Shown here: one piece after another, positions 41,026-50,959 of the stretch | How the letters are laid out: each line of letters begins with the position of its first letter | Numbering within the stretch: the first letter of the stretch is position 1 | NCBI RefSeq assembly: GCF_001507535.1 | Contig: NZ_LQBN01000002.1 | Span: 62,001 to 126,000, forward strand | Source of the DNA: Thiomicrospira sp. WB1 | Lineage (GTDB): Bacteria > Pseudomonadota > Gammaproteobacteria > Thiomicrospirales > Thiomicrospiraceae | Direction of reading: 5' to 3' | DNA: 64,000 nucleotides | The notes under the pieces: model-generated | Database searches by the model: none | Seen by the model: the letters and a program-made list of their open reading frames with translations, nothing else | What the model was told of the DNA's origin: nothing | Made by a program: the position numbers and the translations under genes

Positions 41026-42356
41026 TGGGTCGCCTCGTCTTCATCCGGTACAAATGTCAGGACATTGCCGTTGATGCAATAGCGCTTGCCGGTCGGCGGT
41101 GGACCATCGTTGAAGACGTGTCCCAGATGAATGCCTGAACTGGCGCTGCGTACTTCGATTCGATTCATACCATGTGAGTCATCCGGGTGCTCGGTGATGG
41201 CACCGGGCACGGGATTGAAAAAGCTGGGCCAGCCGGACCCGCTTTCGAACTTGGTGTCGGTGCGAAACAGCGGGGCGCCGGTAATCGGGTCAACGAAGGT
41301 ACCTGGACGTTTTTCATCCAGATGCGAGCCGGTAAAGGGGCGCTCCGTCCCACTTTCGAACGCGATGCGCTGCTGCTCCGGGGTCAGGATCTGAAAGCCG
41401 AGCCATTCCCAGAAACGGGTTTTTTCGCCTTTGTAGCCGGTAAAGCGCGCTACTTCGCGTCCATTCTTGAAAAGCACCATGGTCGGCGTGGCAAACAGTG
41501 GTTTGGCCAGCTCCCAACCCGTCGGTGCCTCGGGGGTGAGGGTGGTGGTGACGGCTACCTCAGACTGCCAGTCGTTGAGGATTTCCCGCTTGAACTGATC
41601 GCAGAAGGCGCAGTCTTTGGCTTCAAACACCACCAGCTGCTGTTCAAAGTTCAGAGCCTCGCCATCGAGGGCGGGGGCCACATCGGCGGCTTTTTCCCTG
41701 CTGGCCAGTCCAGGGTAGGCCACGCCTGTACCGCCGAGGCCGCAATAGCCGTTGGGGTTTTTGGCGAGATAGTCCTGATGGTAGTCTTCAGCGGTGATGT
41801 AATTTTTCAAAGGCGCAATTTCGGTTTGGATTGTGCCCTTTCCGGCCTCGGTTAGGGCTTGCTGATAGCGCGCCATGGTTTGACGTGCCACAGTCATCTG
41901 GTCGTCATTTTGGGTGTAAATCGCGCTGCGGTAGTTGGTGCCGACGTCGTTGCCCTGACGGTTTTTCTGGGTGGGATCGTGGTTTTCCCAGAATCCGGCC
42001 AGCACTCGTTCAAGACTGACGGCTTCCGGGTCAAAAAACACCCGCACCACTTCGGCGTGATTGCGTTGGTCGCTTACTCCCATGCGGATCTGTTTTTCCA
42101 ACCCCAGTACGTCGTAGTAACCTGCGTCCGGGTCATCGCCTCCGGCATAGCCGCTTTCCACGCGCAGCACGCCGTCAATTTCGCCCATGCGTTTTTCCGC
42201 GCCCCAGAAACATCCCATGCCGAGCACGATGGACTCGGCGTTGTCGGGCAGTTGTGAGACAGCAATGTCATTCATGGGGGCCTCCTTGGCGCAAGCAGTT
42301 AAACTCAGTGAAAAAGCCAGCCATGGCGCCAGCAAAAGGGTGCGGAACGTAAGCAT
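41022..42356 (-). CDS. MsrA-thioredoxin-MsrB fusion lipoprotein
   Basis: About 444 residues. Repairs both epimers of methionine sulfoxide. N-terminal lipobox L19-T-A-C22 predicts a membrane-anchored lipoprotein facing the periplasm. MsrA (about 40-215) has catalytic Cys49 in GMGCFWG and a resolving Cys205 in NGYCGLGG. A thioredoxin-like domain (about 236-315) has Cys249-Ala-Phe-Cys252 and a cis-Pro loop ATPT. MsrB (about 320-440) has catalytic Cys427 in RYCINGN but lacks the zinc CxxC pairs. Neisserial PilB has thioredoxin first; here it sits in the middle. Start 42356 (MLTFRTLLL) has a good GGAGGG. One nt separates it from the peroxiredoxin stop. Confidence 0.9.
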   Translation of the reverse strand: MLTFRTLLLAPWLAFSLSLTACAKEAPMNDIAVSQLPDNAESIVLGMGCFWGAEKRMGEIDGVLRVESGYAGGDDPDAGYYDVLGLEKQIRMGVSDQRNHAEVVRVFFDPEAVSLERVLAGFWENHDPTQKNRQGNDVGTNYRSAIYTQNDDQMTVARQTMARYQQALTEAGKGTIQTEIAPLKNYITAEDYHQDYLAKNPNGYCGLGGTGVAYPGLASREKAADVAPALDGEALNFEQQLVVFEAKDCAFCDQFKREILNDWQSEVAVTTTLTPEAPTGWELAKPLFATPTMVLFKNGREVARFTGYKGEKTRFWEWLGFQILTPEQQRIAFESGTERPFTGSHLDEKRPGTFVDPITGAPLFRTDTKFESGSGWPSFFNPVPGAITEHPDDSHGMNRIEVRSASSGIHLGHVFNDGPPPTGKRYCINGNVLTFVPDEDEATQ

Positions 42357-42357
42357 T

Positions 42358-42930
42358 TCAATCTCCCTCCAGTGTGGCAACCGTTTTCAATTGTTTCAAG
42401 TCAGTCAAAACCTGTTTGACGTGTGTGTCCGGATCAACATTCCGATAAATTTTGGCCAATGTCCCGTCTGGAGCAATGATAAAGGTCTGGCGTTTGGCAA
42501 ATTTGACCACGACCAGATCCAGCAGGGCACCGTATTGCGCCGCCACGTCTGCATCGGTATCGGCCAGCAGTGAGAACGGCAGGTCATGTTTTTCAGCAAA
42601 GGCCGCATGGCTGGCTTGAGAATCAACGCTCACGCCCAAGACCACTGCGTCCTGCTGGATCAGGCGGTTGATGTTGTCGCGGAAGCTACAGGCTTCTGTG
42701 GTGCAGCCGGGGGTATCGTTTTTGGGATAAAAGTACAAAACCAGCCATTTGCCTTGGTAGTCGGAGAGTTGATGGGGCTGGTTGTGCTGATCCATCAAGC
42801 GAAAATCCGGTGCGGTCTGTCCAATCGATAGCGCCTGACTCGCAACCGCGACAGAGCTGCTCAGCAGGAAAAAGAGGAGCAGCCCCCTTCTGACAGGGCG
42901 GGCGAGCTGAGTGTGTAATGACTTGATCAT
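42358..42930 (-). CDS. exported peroxiredoxin of the Bcp/PrxQ family
   Basis: About 190 residues. Reduces peroxides with two cysteines: Cys76 (peroxidatic) and Cys81 (resolving) in PGCTTEAC, in PrxQ spacing. Unlike cytosolic Bcp, it starts with a basic n-region and a hydrophobic segment (about 16-31, ending VAVAS), so it should be exported. The start at 42930 has a perfect AGGAGG 4 nt upstream. Placed directly before the MsrA-Trx-MsrB lipoprotein, it points to a periplasmic oxidant defence operon. A degenerate palindrome lies in its upstream region. Confidence 0.88.
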   Translation of the reverse strand: MIKSLHTQLARPVRRGLLLFFLLSSSVAVASQALSIGQTAPDFRLMDQHNQPHQLSDYQGKWLVLYFYPKNDTPGCTTEACSFRDNINRLIQQDAVVLGVSVDSQASHAAFAEKHDLPFSLLADTDADVAAQYGALLDLVVVKFAKRQTFIIAPDGTLAKIYRNVDPDTHVKQVLTDLKQLKTVATLEGD

Positions 42931-42988
42931 GGGACCTCCTGTTGGATTCATCCGAACCCTTGGCCTTTTAATCATTATTCATGTTTTG

Positions 42989-43000
42989 ACCAGGCCTGTC
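42989..43000. repeat. ACCAGGCCTGGT palindrome, degenerate copy
   Basis: ACCAGGCCTGTC preceded by TTTTG, about 60 nt upstream of the peroxiredoxin start. Confidence 0.5.
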
Positions 43001-43059
43001 CATGATAGAAAGGGTTTTTTGAAGTGTTTTGTATTGTTTTTGTATAGGGTGTGTTGTAG

Positions 43060-43755
43060 TCAGGTTTTTTTGCCGGTTTCGATGGGTACGGTGGTGTGCA
43101 GGTCGTTGGCCATGGATTTTTTCTTGAGCCAAGTGGAGGCGGCGTGTTGCGCGGAACGTTCCATCTGGGCCCGTTTGCCGTCCTGTGGGTATTTTGGGGA
43201 GGGTTGTCGTTCCAGAGTGTTGCTGACCCAAAAGCGCCAATAAGCGATCAGATCCGAGTTCCAGAACCGATCAGGGTCGGCACTGACATAATGCAGGAAC
43301 TTATCCAGTGATTGTTTGGCTGTGGGTTCATTCAATCCTTCCTGCTGGGCGTAATCGAGCATTTGTGCGCTGTGGTGCGCAACCAGCTCCGACAACTTTT
43401 GATGGAGAAGGTTGTCGGTTCCCTGAAAACGCTTGAGGTGGCGCTTGAGGTTGTCGTCCATCACTGGCGGAGTGGCGTGCACCGGGCAGGTCTGTCCGGT
43501 TTGGGCCTGGTAGGCATTCGGATTGAGTGACAGGCGGCAGAATCCCCGGTTGTCGCGTTTGACGTGCAAGATGTCGCGCTCTTCCAGTCGCAACAGGACC
43601 TTGTAGACCAGTTCGGGTTTCCAGAAATCAAAGACTTCCACCAGCTCTTGGGTTTTCAGTGGGCGCTGGTCGTAGTGTTCGTTCATCCAGCCGAGAAACA
43701 CCGCTTCGTGCATGGAAAGGGTCTGGGCAACCTGAGTGTCAAAGGTGATGTTCAT
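43060..43755 (-). CDS. DnaT-like replication accessory protein (tentative)
   Basis: About 231 residues. The N-terminus (residues 1-80) looks like a winged helix, with QELVEVFDFWKPELVYKVLLRLEERDIL. A C-terminal block FLHYVSADPDRFWNSDLIAYWRFWVSN resembles the DNA-binding segment of the DnaT/phage primosome family. That resemblance, and its place 21 nt after a gene of the phage P/DUF6475 kind, suggests a helicase-loading role. This is inference. AGGATG precedes the ATG. No other phage genes are near. Confidence 0.55.
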   Translation of the reverse strand: MNITFDTQVAQTLSMHEAVFLGWMNEHYDQRPLKTQELVEVFDFWKPELVYKVLLRLEERDILHVKRDNRGFCRLSLNPNAYQAQTGQTCPVHATPPVMDDNLKRHLKRFQGTDNLLHQKLSELVAHHSAQMLDYAQQEGLNEPTAKQSLDKFLHYVSADPDRFWNSDLIAYWRFWVSNTLERQPSPKYPQDGKRAQMERSAQHAASTWLKKKSMANDLHTTVPIETGKKT

Positions 43756-43776
43756 AAAACAGTCATCCTGAGCGGT

Positions 43777-44427
43777 TTACGCCGGATCCGATGGGGGCTG
43801 TTGGCTCAGCCATTTTGAACTGGCTTTGGCGACTTCAATCGGTGCCTGAGGTGTCTTGAGATGGCGCGCGACCTGCCGTGCCTGTTCGGCATCCCCGATG
43901 TAAACCGGTGGTTGCAGCCGAGCGCCTTTGATTTTGGCATTCTGCTGATTCACGATGCCGGTGAGTGCCTCGGGCAGATGCTGGGCCGCAGGCGTTCCAT
44001 ACAATGCCCGATAGGCATTTTTGAACTCATTGGCTTTAAAAGTTAACGATTTTTCATCCGGCAGATTACACAGTGCGATCCAGCCGCCCATGCGATGGAT
44101 GATGTGATGAATCAGCGGGTCGGAAAACACCACGTCCTGATAGGCCCCGACACGACGAATTGCGTTTTCCACCAGATTCCATGCGTTCAGGGCCCGGTCC
44201 TGGCTGCCACCTTTGCAGTGTTTGATGATGTCGGAAATCTTGGGCCACCATTTGCCTTCTTCCGGGTGTTGCATATGGGCATTGAACGCTTGCTGGACCT
44301 GCTCGATTGAATAGTTTTTCAAGCCGTTCCAGTAAAGTTCAAAGGTCATTTCCGTCAAGTCTTTTTCATAATAGGCAAAGACGGTGGTCATTATCTGCGA
44401 AAATTTTTCCAGATCATGTTGTTGCAT
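43777..44427 (-). CDS. DUF6475/replication protein P-like protein (tentative)
   Basis: About 216 residues. The N-terminal region (LYWNGLKNYSIEQVQQAFNAHMQHPEEGKWWPKISDI, given here in pieces by residues 35-72) and the block RVGAYQDVVFSDPLIHHIIHRMGG (about 100-125) match a family common in phages of Betaproteobacteria and Gammaproteobacteria, next to their replication genes. Lambda P loads DnaB; the role here is inferred. Start 44427 (MQQHDLEKF) has AGGAA upstream; an upstream extension to 44445 is possible. It is the first gene of a two-gene unit. Confidence 0.65.
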   Translation of the reverse strand: MQQHDLEKFSQIMTTVFAYYEKDLTEMTFELYWNGLKNYSIEQVQQAFNAHMQHPEEGKWWPKISDIIKHCKGGSQDRALNAWNLVENAIRRVGAYQDVVFSDPLIHHIIHRMGGWIALCNLPDEKSLTFKANEFKNAYRALYGTPAAQHLPEALTGIVNQQNAKIKGARLQPPVYIGDAEQARQVARHLKTPQAPIEVAKASSKWLSQQPPSDPA

Positions 44428-44581
44428 GGGGTTCCTATTCGCCAAAGGCCGGGTCAGATCGGTCAGGATTGGTGTATGATAATCTCAGAGCATTTATGAA
44501 AAGCAGCTCATTTTGGTCACCGTATTGTTCGCTTTTTTGTCGGTTGAGTCGGTGACGTTCTTTACAGCAGAGTATAGCATT

Positions 44582-45907
44582 TTGGCCACGAATTTTTCGA
44601 AATGGATCGTCTCAATTGTCTGTGCCGCGGGATTGTTCTGGGTTGCCGGTGCCACCCAGCTGACCTGGGCGGATCAGTCCCGGTCTCTGCCGGGAACGTT
44701 GGTTTCGTCTGATGCCCTGTCTGTCTGGACTGCGGAGGCGGGCGCGATATCGACGGTTTGGCGCATGCAGGATCAGGTTCCCAGAATTCCGGCGTCCACG
44801 GTCAAGCTCATTACTGCCCTTCTGGCACTGGAGACCTGGTCGCCAGATCATCGCTTTCATACGGACGTGCATCTGCAGTCTACCGAGCGCGGATGGGAGC
44901 TGGTGGTCAAAGGGTATGGCGATCCGTTTCTGGTGTCAGAAACCTTGGCCACACTGGCCGCTCGCTTGACCGAACGTTTGAAGCAAAAGGGTATTGGCCG
45001 CATTGAGCGTTTGGTATTGGATGATGGGTATTTTGATGTAGCTCCGGAAACGGTCCCCGGGTTGTCGCAGACAGACAATCCATACGATGCGCTGCCAACG
45101 GCCCTGATGGCCAATTTCAATACCCTCAAGGTGCGACGCGAAGACGGTCGTATTCGAAGTGGCGAGCCGCAAACCCCGTTGACCGCTTTGGCGGCATCGA
45201 TCGCGTCAGAGCGTTTGCCCGCGGATCAGGCTGTCGGACGAATCAATCTGGGGCAGCGCCCCGAGCGCAGTGCGGTGTATTTCGGCCAGTTGCTGCAGAC
45301 GTTTCTGGCGCGTGAAGACGTGACTGTGCAGAGCGTCTCGCGTCGGACGCCGGATTCGGTCGCGCTGTCGGAAAACCAGGCCTGGTCAAAAACCCCCTTT
45401 TTGCGTTTTGAAAACCCCAAGCCTTTGGCAGAGCAGGTGCGTGCCATGCTCAAATACTCAACCAATCTGATTGCGCATCATCTGATTTTAAAGCTCAGTG
45501 CGGAGCGTTTCGGCCCGCCAGCGACCATGGCAAGTGTCAGGCGCTACCTGTCGCATGCGTTGAAGGCGCGTTTTGGCTGGGCGGAAGTAACGGTTTACGA
45601 GGGCGCCGGACTGAGTCGTCAGAATCGACTGAGCGCACGACAGCTCGGGCAGGTATTGAACGCGTTTGCTCCCTGGCGTTCATTGTTGCCACAGGAGCGA
45701 ACCGGGGTGTGGGCCAAGACCGGCACCTTGCAAGGCGTGCGTACCCTCGCCGGATATGTGTGTCCGACCAGTTGTGATCAGTCGGTGGTGCCGTTTGTGT
45801 GGCTGTTGAATGACACAGGGCCACTGGATGCGCGCTGGCAATTTGCTCAACGGTTCCGTCGGGCTTTGCAGACTGGCGACCAGGCGTTGGCCGCTTCAAC
45901 CCCCTGA
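44582..45907 (+). CDS. dacB: D-alanyl-D-alanine carboxypeptidase/endopeptidase (PBP4)
   Basis: Peptidase family S13, periplasmic, cleaves stem-peptide cross-links. The three serine-hydrolase motifs are SxxK in PASTVKLIT (near 44795), SxN in KYSTNLIAHH and KTG in VWAKTGTLQG. No ATG is available at the N-terminus. TTG 44582 gives a clean signal peptide (MATNFSKWIVSIVC to TWA), so I prefer it. TTG 44513 and GTG 44552 are longer alternatives. None has a good ribosome site. An exact palindrome copy encodes Asn-Gln-Ala-Trp-Ser-Lys. Confidence 0.88.
   Translation: MATNFSKWIVSIVCAAGLFWVAGATQLTWADQSRSLPGTLVSSDALSVWTAEAGAISTVWRMQDQVPRIPASTVKLITALLALETWSPDHRFHTDVHLQSTERGWELVVKGYGDPFLVSETLATLAARLTERLKQKGIGRIERLVLDDGYFDVAPETVPGLSQTDNPYDALPTALMANFNTLKVRREDGRIRSGEPQTPLTALAASIASERLPADQAVGRINLGQRPERSAVYFGQLLQTFLAREDVTVQSVSRRTPDSVALSENQAWSKTPFLRFENPKPLAEQVRAMLKYSTNLIAHHLILKLSAERFGPPATMASVRRYLSHALKARFGWAEVTVYEGAGLSRQNRLSARQLGQVLNAFAPWRSLLPQERTGVWAKTGTLQGVRTLAGYVCPTSCDQSVVPFVWLLNDTGPLDARWQFAQRFRRALQTGDQALAASTP
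45375..45386. repeat. ACCAGGCCTGGT palindrome, exact copy
   Basis: Inside dacB. CAAAAA follows on the right, the mirror of the TTTTG seen on the left of other copies. Confidence 0.9.
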
Positions 45908-45911
45908 GGCC

Positions 45912-46571
45912 TTAGTCAATGCCCAGTAATTTGTGGGTCTGCAAGCTCAGGCGCCATTGGGGGTGAGCCAGGCAATAGGCCAGCGTGTCTTTTAAATGGG
46001 CGCTTGTGTTTTGCGAGGGGGTGTTCGGGTCGGCCATGGGTTGAAGATAGAAAAAATCAAAATCCAGGTCTGCGACCTGATGCGGGTGCAGGTTGGGTTG
46101 GGGGTATACCAGTTTCAGTTCGTCGCCATGGTCTTGAATCAACGGGGCACCCGCTTTGGGGCTGACGCATAACCAGTCAATGCCTGGCGGCGCTTTTTGC
46201 GTGCCATTGGTTTCCACGGCAATTTCAAAGCCAGCCTGGTGAAAGGCGTCGATCAGATCAGTATTGACCTGTAGCAGCGGTTCACCGCCGGTTAGGACGA
46301 CAAAGGGCGCCGTTTTGTCTTGTTCGACTTCATCGGGCCAAAGGCCCAGCAGGTGGCTGACAAGTGCCTCTGCGGTGTCAAAGCGCCCACCGTTCTGACC
46401 GTCTGTTCCCACAAAATCGGTGTCGCAGAACTGGCACACGGCTTTGTGGCGATCCGCTTCAAGGCCCGTCCAGAGGTTGCAGTGAGCAAACCGGCAGAAA
46501 ATGGCGGGGCGGCCGGAATGAAACCCTTCGCCCTGCAGTGAATAAAATGCTTCTTTGATGCGGTACGCCAT
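45912..46571 (-). CDS. queE: 7-carboxy-7-deazaguanine synthase
   Basis: About 219 residues. Radical SAM enzyme of queuosine synthesis. The QueE-type cluster motif C-x14-C-x2-C is complete (HCNLWTG ... CQFC). It also has FYSLQGEGFHSG at the N-terminus and LTGGEPLLQ. Start 46571 (MAYRIKEAFY) fits the family; the frame extends to 46595. It is convergent with dacB (4-nt gap) and divergent from leuC. No other queuosine genes are present in the window. Confidence 0.93.
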   Translation of the reverse strand: MAYRIKEAFYSLQGEGFHSGRPAIFCRFAHCNLWTGLEADRHKAVCQFCDTDFVGTDGQNGGRFDTAEALVSHLLGLWPDEVEQDKTAPFVVLTGGEPLLQVNTDLIDAFHQAGFEIAVETNGTQKAPPGIDWLCVSPKAGAPLIQDHGDELKLVYPQPNLHPHQVADLDFDFFYLQPMADPNTPSQNTSAHLKDTLAYCLAHPQWRLSLQTHKLLGID

Positions 46572-46636
46572 CGTTGTCAGGTCCCTCTCACCCATCTCAA
46601 CCCAGGTGAAAAATTGCCCTGGTCAAGTCGCGAAAA

Positions 46637-46645
46637 TGCTACAAT
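46637..46645 (+). promoter_or_regulatory. leuC: extended -10 promoter for leuC
   Basis: TGCTACAAT fits the extended -10 pattern (TGnTATAAT, one mismatch) about 87 nt before leuC. No clear -35. Downstream, CGGTGAGC and GCTTACCG (about 46663-46688) could form a leader stem. Confidence 0.5.
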
Positions 46646-46731
46646 ATTGGACCATTTTAACAGGCCGGTGAGCAAAAATCGCTTACCGAACCAGGATAGA
46701 TCGTTTAATTCATCGCCGGAGAAAACAGAGC

Positions 46732-48174
46732 ATGACAGACACGACCGCCCCGCAGACTCTGTATGACAAATTGTGGGCCTCGCATCGGATTCGAGAGGAA
46801 TCCGACGGCACCGCATTGATCTACATTGATCGCCAGCTTCTGCACGAAGTGACCTCGCCGCAAGCGTTTGAGGGATTGCGCCTGGCCGGTCGAAAACCTT
46901 GGCGGGTTGAGGCCAATGTGGCAACCTGTGACCACAATGTGCCGACCACCTCCCTGAAAGGCGGGGTGTCTTCCATCGAAGATCCGGTGTCCCGCATTCA
47001 GGTGCAGACACTGGATAAGAATGCGGCGGAATTTGGCATTCTGGAATTTCCAATGGGGGATCCGCGTCAGGGGATTGTGCATGTTGTGGGGCCGGAAGAA
47101 GGGATTACCCTGCCCGGTATGACGCTGGTGTGTGGTGATTCGCATACGGCGACGCATGGTGCGCTGGGTGCGCTGGCCCATGGCGTGGGCACTTCTGAAG
47201 TCGAGCACGTCCTCGCGACGCAGTGCCTGATTCAAAAGAAAATGAAAAACATGCTGGTCAAGGTGGATGGCAAACTGGCCCCCGGTGTCACACCCAAAGA
47301 TGTGATCCTGGCGGTGATCGGAGAGATCGGCACCGCCGGTGGCACGGGTTATGCGATCGAATTTGGTGGTCAGGTGTTCCGTGACATGTCGATTGAGGGC
47401 CGCATGACCGTCTGTAATATGGCGATTGAAGCCGGGGCGCGTGTGGGTCTGGTAGCGGTGGACGAAAAGACCATTGAGTATGTGAAAGGTCGTCCCTATG
47501 CGCCGTCCGGTGCGCTTTGGGATCAGGCAGTTGAGGCCTGGCGGACTCTCAAGTCTGACGAGGGCGCTGAGTTTGACAAGGTGGTTGAGCTGGATGGGTC
47601 GGCCATTGAACCGCAGGTGTCATGGGGGACATCGCCAGAGATGGTGGGCGCGATCAATGGTCGGGTCCCGGACCCGGATCAGGCGTCGGATTCGGTCAAG
47701 GCTGAGAGCATCCGTAAGGCCTTGCAATACATGGGGCTCCAGCCTGGCACGCCCTTTGTGGATATTGGGGTGGATTATATTTTTATCGGCTCCTGTACCA
47801 ATTCGCGCATTGAAGATTTGCGTGCGGCGGCGCAGGTGGTGAAAGGGCGTAAAGTCGCCGACAGTGTCGAACTGGCTATGGTGGTGCCCGGTTCCGGTTT
47901 GGTCAAGCAGCAGGCGGAAGCCGAAGGATTGGACCGCATCTTTCTCGAAGCCGGGTTCGAATGGCGAAATCCCGGTTGCTCCATGTGTTTGGCGATGAAC
48001 GCGGACAAGTTGCCGGCCGGCAAGCACTGTGCCTCGACCTCCAACCGGAATTTTGAAGGGCGCCAGGGCGCCGGTGGTCGGACCCACCTGGTCAGCCCCG
48101 AGATGGCAGCGGCGGCGGCCGTGGCCGGGCACTTTGTTGATGTTCGTCCCTTGATGCAGGAGGCCAGCGCATGA
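46732..48174 (+). CDS. leuC: 3-isopropylmalate dehydratase large subunit
   Basis: About 480 residues. Aconitase-like [4Fe-4S] subunit of isopropylmalate isomerase in leucine synthesis. Cluster cysteines are in [12 protein letters not shown] and [10 protein letters not shown]. Other blocks are [10 protein letters not shown] and [30 protein letters not shown], split here by position. It overlaps leuD by 4 nt. leuCDB are consecutive; leuA is not in the window. Confidence 0.97.
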   Translation: MTDTTAPQTLYDKLWASHRIREESDGTALIYIDRQLLHEVTSPQAFEGLRLAGRKPWRVEANVATCDHNVPTTSLKGGVSSIEDPVSRIQVQTLDKNAAEFGILEFPMGDPRQGIVHVVGPEEGITLPGMTLVCGDSHTATHGALGALAHGVGTSEVEHVLATQCLIQKKMKNMLVKVDGKLAPGVTPKDVILAVIGEIGTAGGTGYAIEFGGQVFRDMSIEGRMTVCNMAIEAGARVGLVAVDEKTIEYVKGRPYAPSGALWDQAVEAWRTLKSDEGAEFDKVVELDGSAIEPQVSWGTSPEMVGAINGRVPDPDQASDSVKAESIRKALQYMGLQPGTPFVDIGVDYIFIGSCTNSRIEDLRAAAQVVKGRKVADSVELAMVVPGSGLVKQQAEAEGLDRIFLEAGFEWRNPGCSMCLAMNADKLPAGKHCASTSNRNFEGRQGAGGRTHLVSPEMAAAAAVAGHFVDVRPLMQEASA

Positions 48175-48827
48175 GTTTACAGAAATTTACCAAATTCGAG
48201 GCGTTGGTCGCCCCCATGGATCGAGCCAATGTGGACACCGATGCCATCATTCCCAAGCAGTTTTTGAAGTCGATCAAGCGCACCGGTTTTGGCCCTAATT
48301 TGTTTGATGAATGGCGTTATGAAGATGTTGGGCAACCGGGTATGGACAACAGTCAGCGTCCGTTGAAAAAGGATTTTGTGCTTAATCAGCCGCGTTATCA
48401 GGGGGCAAAATTATTGTTGGCCCGTGAAAATTTTGGCTGCGGTTCCAGCCGTGAGCATGCCCCCTGGGCCCTGAAAGATTATGGGTTTGATGTGATTGTG
48501 GCACCCAGTTTTGCCGATATTTTCTTTAACAACAGTTTTAAAAACGGCATTTTGCCGATTGTGCTGCCAGCGGACACTGTAGAGCGGCTGTTTCAGGCGG
48601 TGTATGACCAGGAAGGTTATGCCTTGACGGTGGACCTGGAAAATCAGCAACTGATCCAGCCTGATGGCGAGCCGATCGCGTTTGACGTCGACAGCTTTCG
48701 CAAGCACTGTCTGCTCAACGGCCTGGATGACATCGGGCTGACATTGCAGCACCGTGACGAGATCGAAGCGTTTGAAACCGACTACCGTCAGCGAGCGCCT
48801 TGGTTGTTTGCCGAACCGGCACAGTGA
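48171..48827 (+). CDS. leuD: 3-isopropylmalate dehydratase small subunit
   Basis: About 218 residues. Swivel domain partner of LeuC. Motifs: [33 protein letters not shown] and [21 protein letters not shown] lies inside the leuC end, and the ATGA overlap supports coupling. Confidence 0.97.
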   Translation: MSLQKFTKFEALVAPMDRANVDTDAIIPKQFLKSIKRTGFGPNLFDEWRYEDVGQPGMDNSQRPLKKDFVLNQPRYQGAKLLLARENFGCGSSREHAPWALKDYGFDVIVAPSFADIFFNNSFKNGILPIVLPADTVERLFQAVYDQEGYALTVDLENQQLIQPDGEPIAFDVDSFRKHCLLNGLDDIGLTLQHRDEIEAFETDYRQRAPWLFAEPAQ

Positions 48828-48882
48828 GTTTTATCCATAATATGCCCTGCGTGAGGGCGCAGAAAGAGACAGGAACCATTTG

Positions 48883-49962
48883 ATGACACAGCAAGTTTTG
48901 GTGTTGCCCGGCGATGGCATCGGGCCTGAAATTACCGCAGAAGCCGTCAAGGTGTTGGACGCGTTGCGTCAAGCCGACGGCTTGGATATTACCTTAAGCG
49001 AAGATCTGGTCGGTGGCGCGGCGTACGACGCACACGGGAAGCCTCTGGCAGATGAAACCCTGGAAAAAGCCCGGCAGGCGGATGCGATTTTGCTGGGTGC
49101 CGTCGGCGGTTACCAGTGGGAATCGCTGGACATTTCCGTTCGCCCTGAAAAGGGACTGCTGACCTTGCGCTCCGATTTGGAACTGTTTGCCAATCTTCGT
49201 CCCGCGTATCTTTATCCGCAGCTGGCCTCGGCCTCGACCCTGAAGCCTGAAGTGGTCGCGGGGTTGGACATTCTGATTGTGCGGGAACTGACCGGGGGGA
49301 TTTATTTTGGTCAGCCCCGTGGCGTACGCACTCTAGAAAACGGCGAGCGTCAAGGCTACAACACCTATGTGTACAGAGAGTCCGAAATCCGCCGCATTGC
49401 CAAAGTCGCGTTTGAAGCGGCGCAAAAACGCAACAAAAAGCTTTGTTCGGTCGATAAGGCCAATGTGCTGGAGGTGACAGAACTGTGGCGCGAGATTGTG
49501 GATGAGATGGCCTGTGACTATCCCGATGTGGAAGTGTCTCACATGTATGTCGACAATGCGGCCATGCAGTTGGTGCTCAACCCAAAACAGTTTGATGTGG
49601 TGGTCACTGGCAACATGTTCGGCGATATTTTGTCAGACGAAGCCTCGATGTTGACCGGTTCAATTGGTATGCTGGCTTCGGCGTCTTTGGATGTGAACAA
49701 TAAAGGCATGTACGAGCCCAGTCATGGATCGGCGCCCGACATTGCCGGACAGAACAAAGCCAACCCGCTGGCGACCATTCTTTCGGCGGCCATGATGTTG
49801 CGTTTCAGTCTCGGGCGTCCCGAGCTGGCGGACAAGATTGAGCAGGCGGTCAGCCAGGTACTGGATCAGGGGTTGCGGACCGGTGACATTGCCGGCGAAG
49901 GTGATACCGTTGTGGGCACACGTGAAATGGGCGATGCCGTCGTGAAGGCGCTGGGAGTATAG
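48883..49962 (+). CDS. leuB: 3-isopropylmalate dehydrogenase
   Basis: About 359 residues. NAD-dependent oxidative decarboxylation in leucine synthesis. Motifs: [26 protein letters not shown], and [22 protein letters not shown] 48883 has AGGAA 7 nt upstream; a TTG directly before is less likely. The leuD-leuB gap holds a short stem (GCCCT-GCGTG-AGGGC). Confidence 0.97.
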   Translation: MTQQVLVLPGDGIGPEITAEAVKVLDALRQADGLDITLSEDLVGGAAYDAHGKPLADETLEKARQADAILLGAVGGYQWESLDISVRPEKGLLTLRSDLELFANLRPAYLYPQLASASTLKPEVVAGLDILIVRELTGGIYFGQPRGVRTLENGERQGYNTYVYRESEIRRIAKVAFEAAQKRNKKLCSVDKANVLEVTELWREIVDEMACDYPDVEVSHMYVDNAAMQLVLNPKQFDVVVTGNMFGDILSDEASMLTGSIGMLASASLDVNNKGMYEPSHGSAPDIAGQNKANPLATILSAAMMLRFSLGRPELADKIEQAVSQVLDQGLRTGDIAGEGDTVVGTREMGDAVVKALGV

Positions 49963-49967
49963 TTTTT

Positions 49968-49979
49968 ACCAGGCCTGGC
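49968..49979. repeat. ACCAGGCCTGGT palindrome, one-substitution copy
   Basis: ACCAGGCCTGGC preceded by TTTTT, in the 46-nt gap between leuB and the M23 peptidase gene. Confidence 0.7.
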
Positions 49980-50008
49980 AGCCTGTCTGCCGAATCAACT
50001 GAGCGATT

Positions 50009-50959
50009 ATGAAAAACCACTTTACCATTACGATCAGTGACGTTCACGGATCACGGCATTTTTCGTTCAAGCAGTTTGTACGAAAGTTTGCCGTTTTTGT
50101 GGTGTTTACCATTGTGCTCATGTTTGCGGCGGCAGCGCTGACCATCTGGTGGCTCAACCAGGAAATTGAGGTGATCGAGAGCAAACGCCAGCATGCTCAG
50201 GCTGAATATCAGAGTGTGCTGGAAAAGAGTCGCAATGCGTACCAAAGTTTGCAAAAAGAAAAACAAATGATTCAGGACCAGCTGGACAACAAAACCAAGC
50301 AGGTTCAGTTTCTCGATCAGACTCTGCAGGGACTGGAAGATTTGATCGGTGTGCAGCCGGAAGAAGATGCACTGGTGACCGATCGGGTCAAACTGGCCCA
50401 GTTGACCACTCTGGAAAAACAGCTTTTGCTGGAAGATTTACCCAGTGGGCGCCCGGTTAAAAATTTCAAAGGGGTCAGCAGCAGTTTTGGCTGGCGACGT
50501 CACCCGGTCAAGGGCACGCGTGAATACCACCGCGGCATTGATTATCGGGGGGATGCAAAAGACCCGGTGATTGCCACCGCCAATGGCGTGGTTGAATACG
50601 CCGGCTACCATAAAAAAAGCGGCTATGGTAACTTGGTCATATTGTCGCATGATCATGGCTTTAAAACGCTGTACGGTCATATGAGTCGGTTGAAGGTCAA
50701 AACCGGTGAAGTGGTGCGTCAAGGCCAGGAGATTGGGTTTATCGGGTCGACCGGTTTGTCTTCCGGGCCGCATTTGCATTATGAAGTGTCGTTTGTGCAG
50801 CGCAAACTCAACCCGACTGCGTTTGTGCATTGGGACTTGAAAAACTACAACGAAATTTTTAATGAAGTGGAAGGTGTTCCATGGGGATCTTTAAGTCAAA
50901 TCATTCAGGGTCGCGTCCAGCGGGTGGAAAAACAATTATCGCTGCGGGATGTAAATTAA
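50009..50959 (+). CDS. M23 family (LytM-type) metallopeptidase
   Basis: About 316 residues. Murein endopeptidase or activator anchored in the inner membrane: one TM segment (about 27-49), periplasmic coiled coil (about 50-115), and LytM domain (about 150-280) with the zinc motifs HRGIDY and HLHYE. Both first His-x3-Asp and the His-x-His are present, so it is probably active. Its 3' end overlaps the bactofilin gene by 79 nt in another frame. M23-bactofilin pairs shape cells in Helicobacter and Caulobacter relatives, so a cell-shape role is inferred. Confidence 0.92.
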   Translation: MKNHFTITISDVHGSRHFSFKQFVRKFAVFVVFTIVLMFAAAALTIWWLNQEIEVIESKRQHAQAEYQSVLEKSRNAYQSLQKEKQMIQDQLDNKTKQVQFLDQTLQGLEDLIGVQPEEDALVTDRVKLAQLTTLEKQLLLEDLPSGRPVKNFKGVSSSFGWRRHPVKGTREYHRGIDYRGDAKDPVIATANGVVEYAGYHKKSGYGNLVILSHDHGFKTLYGHMSRLKVKTGEVVRQGQEIGFIGSTGLSSGPHLHYEVSFVQRKLNPTAFVHWDLKNYNEIFNEVEGVPWGSLSQIIQGRVQRVEKQLSLRDVN

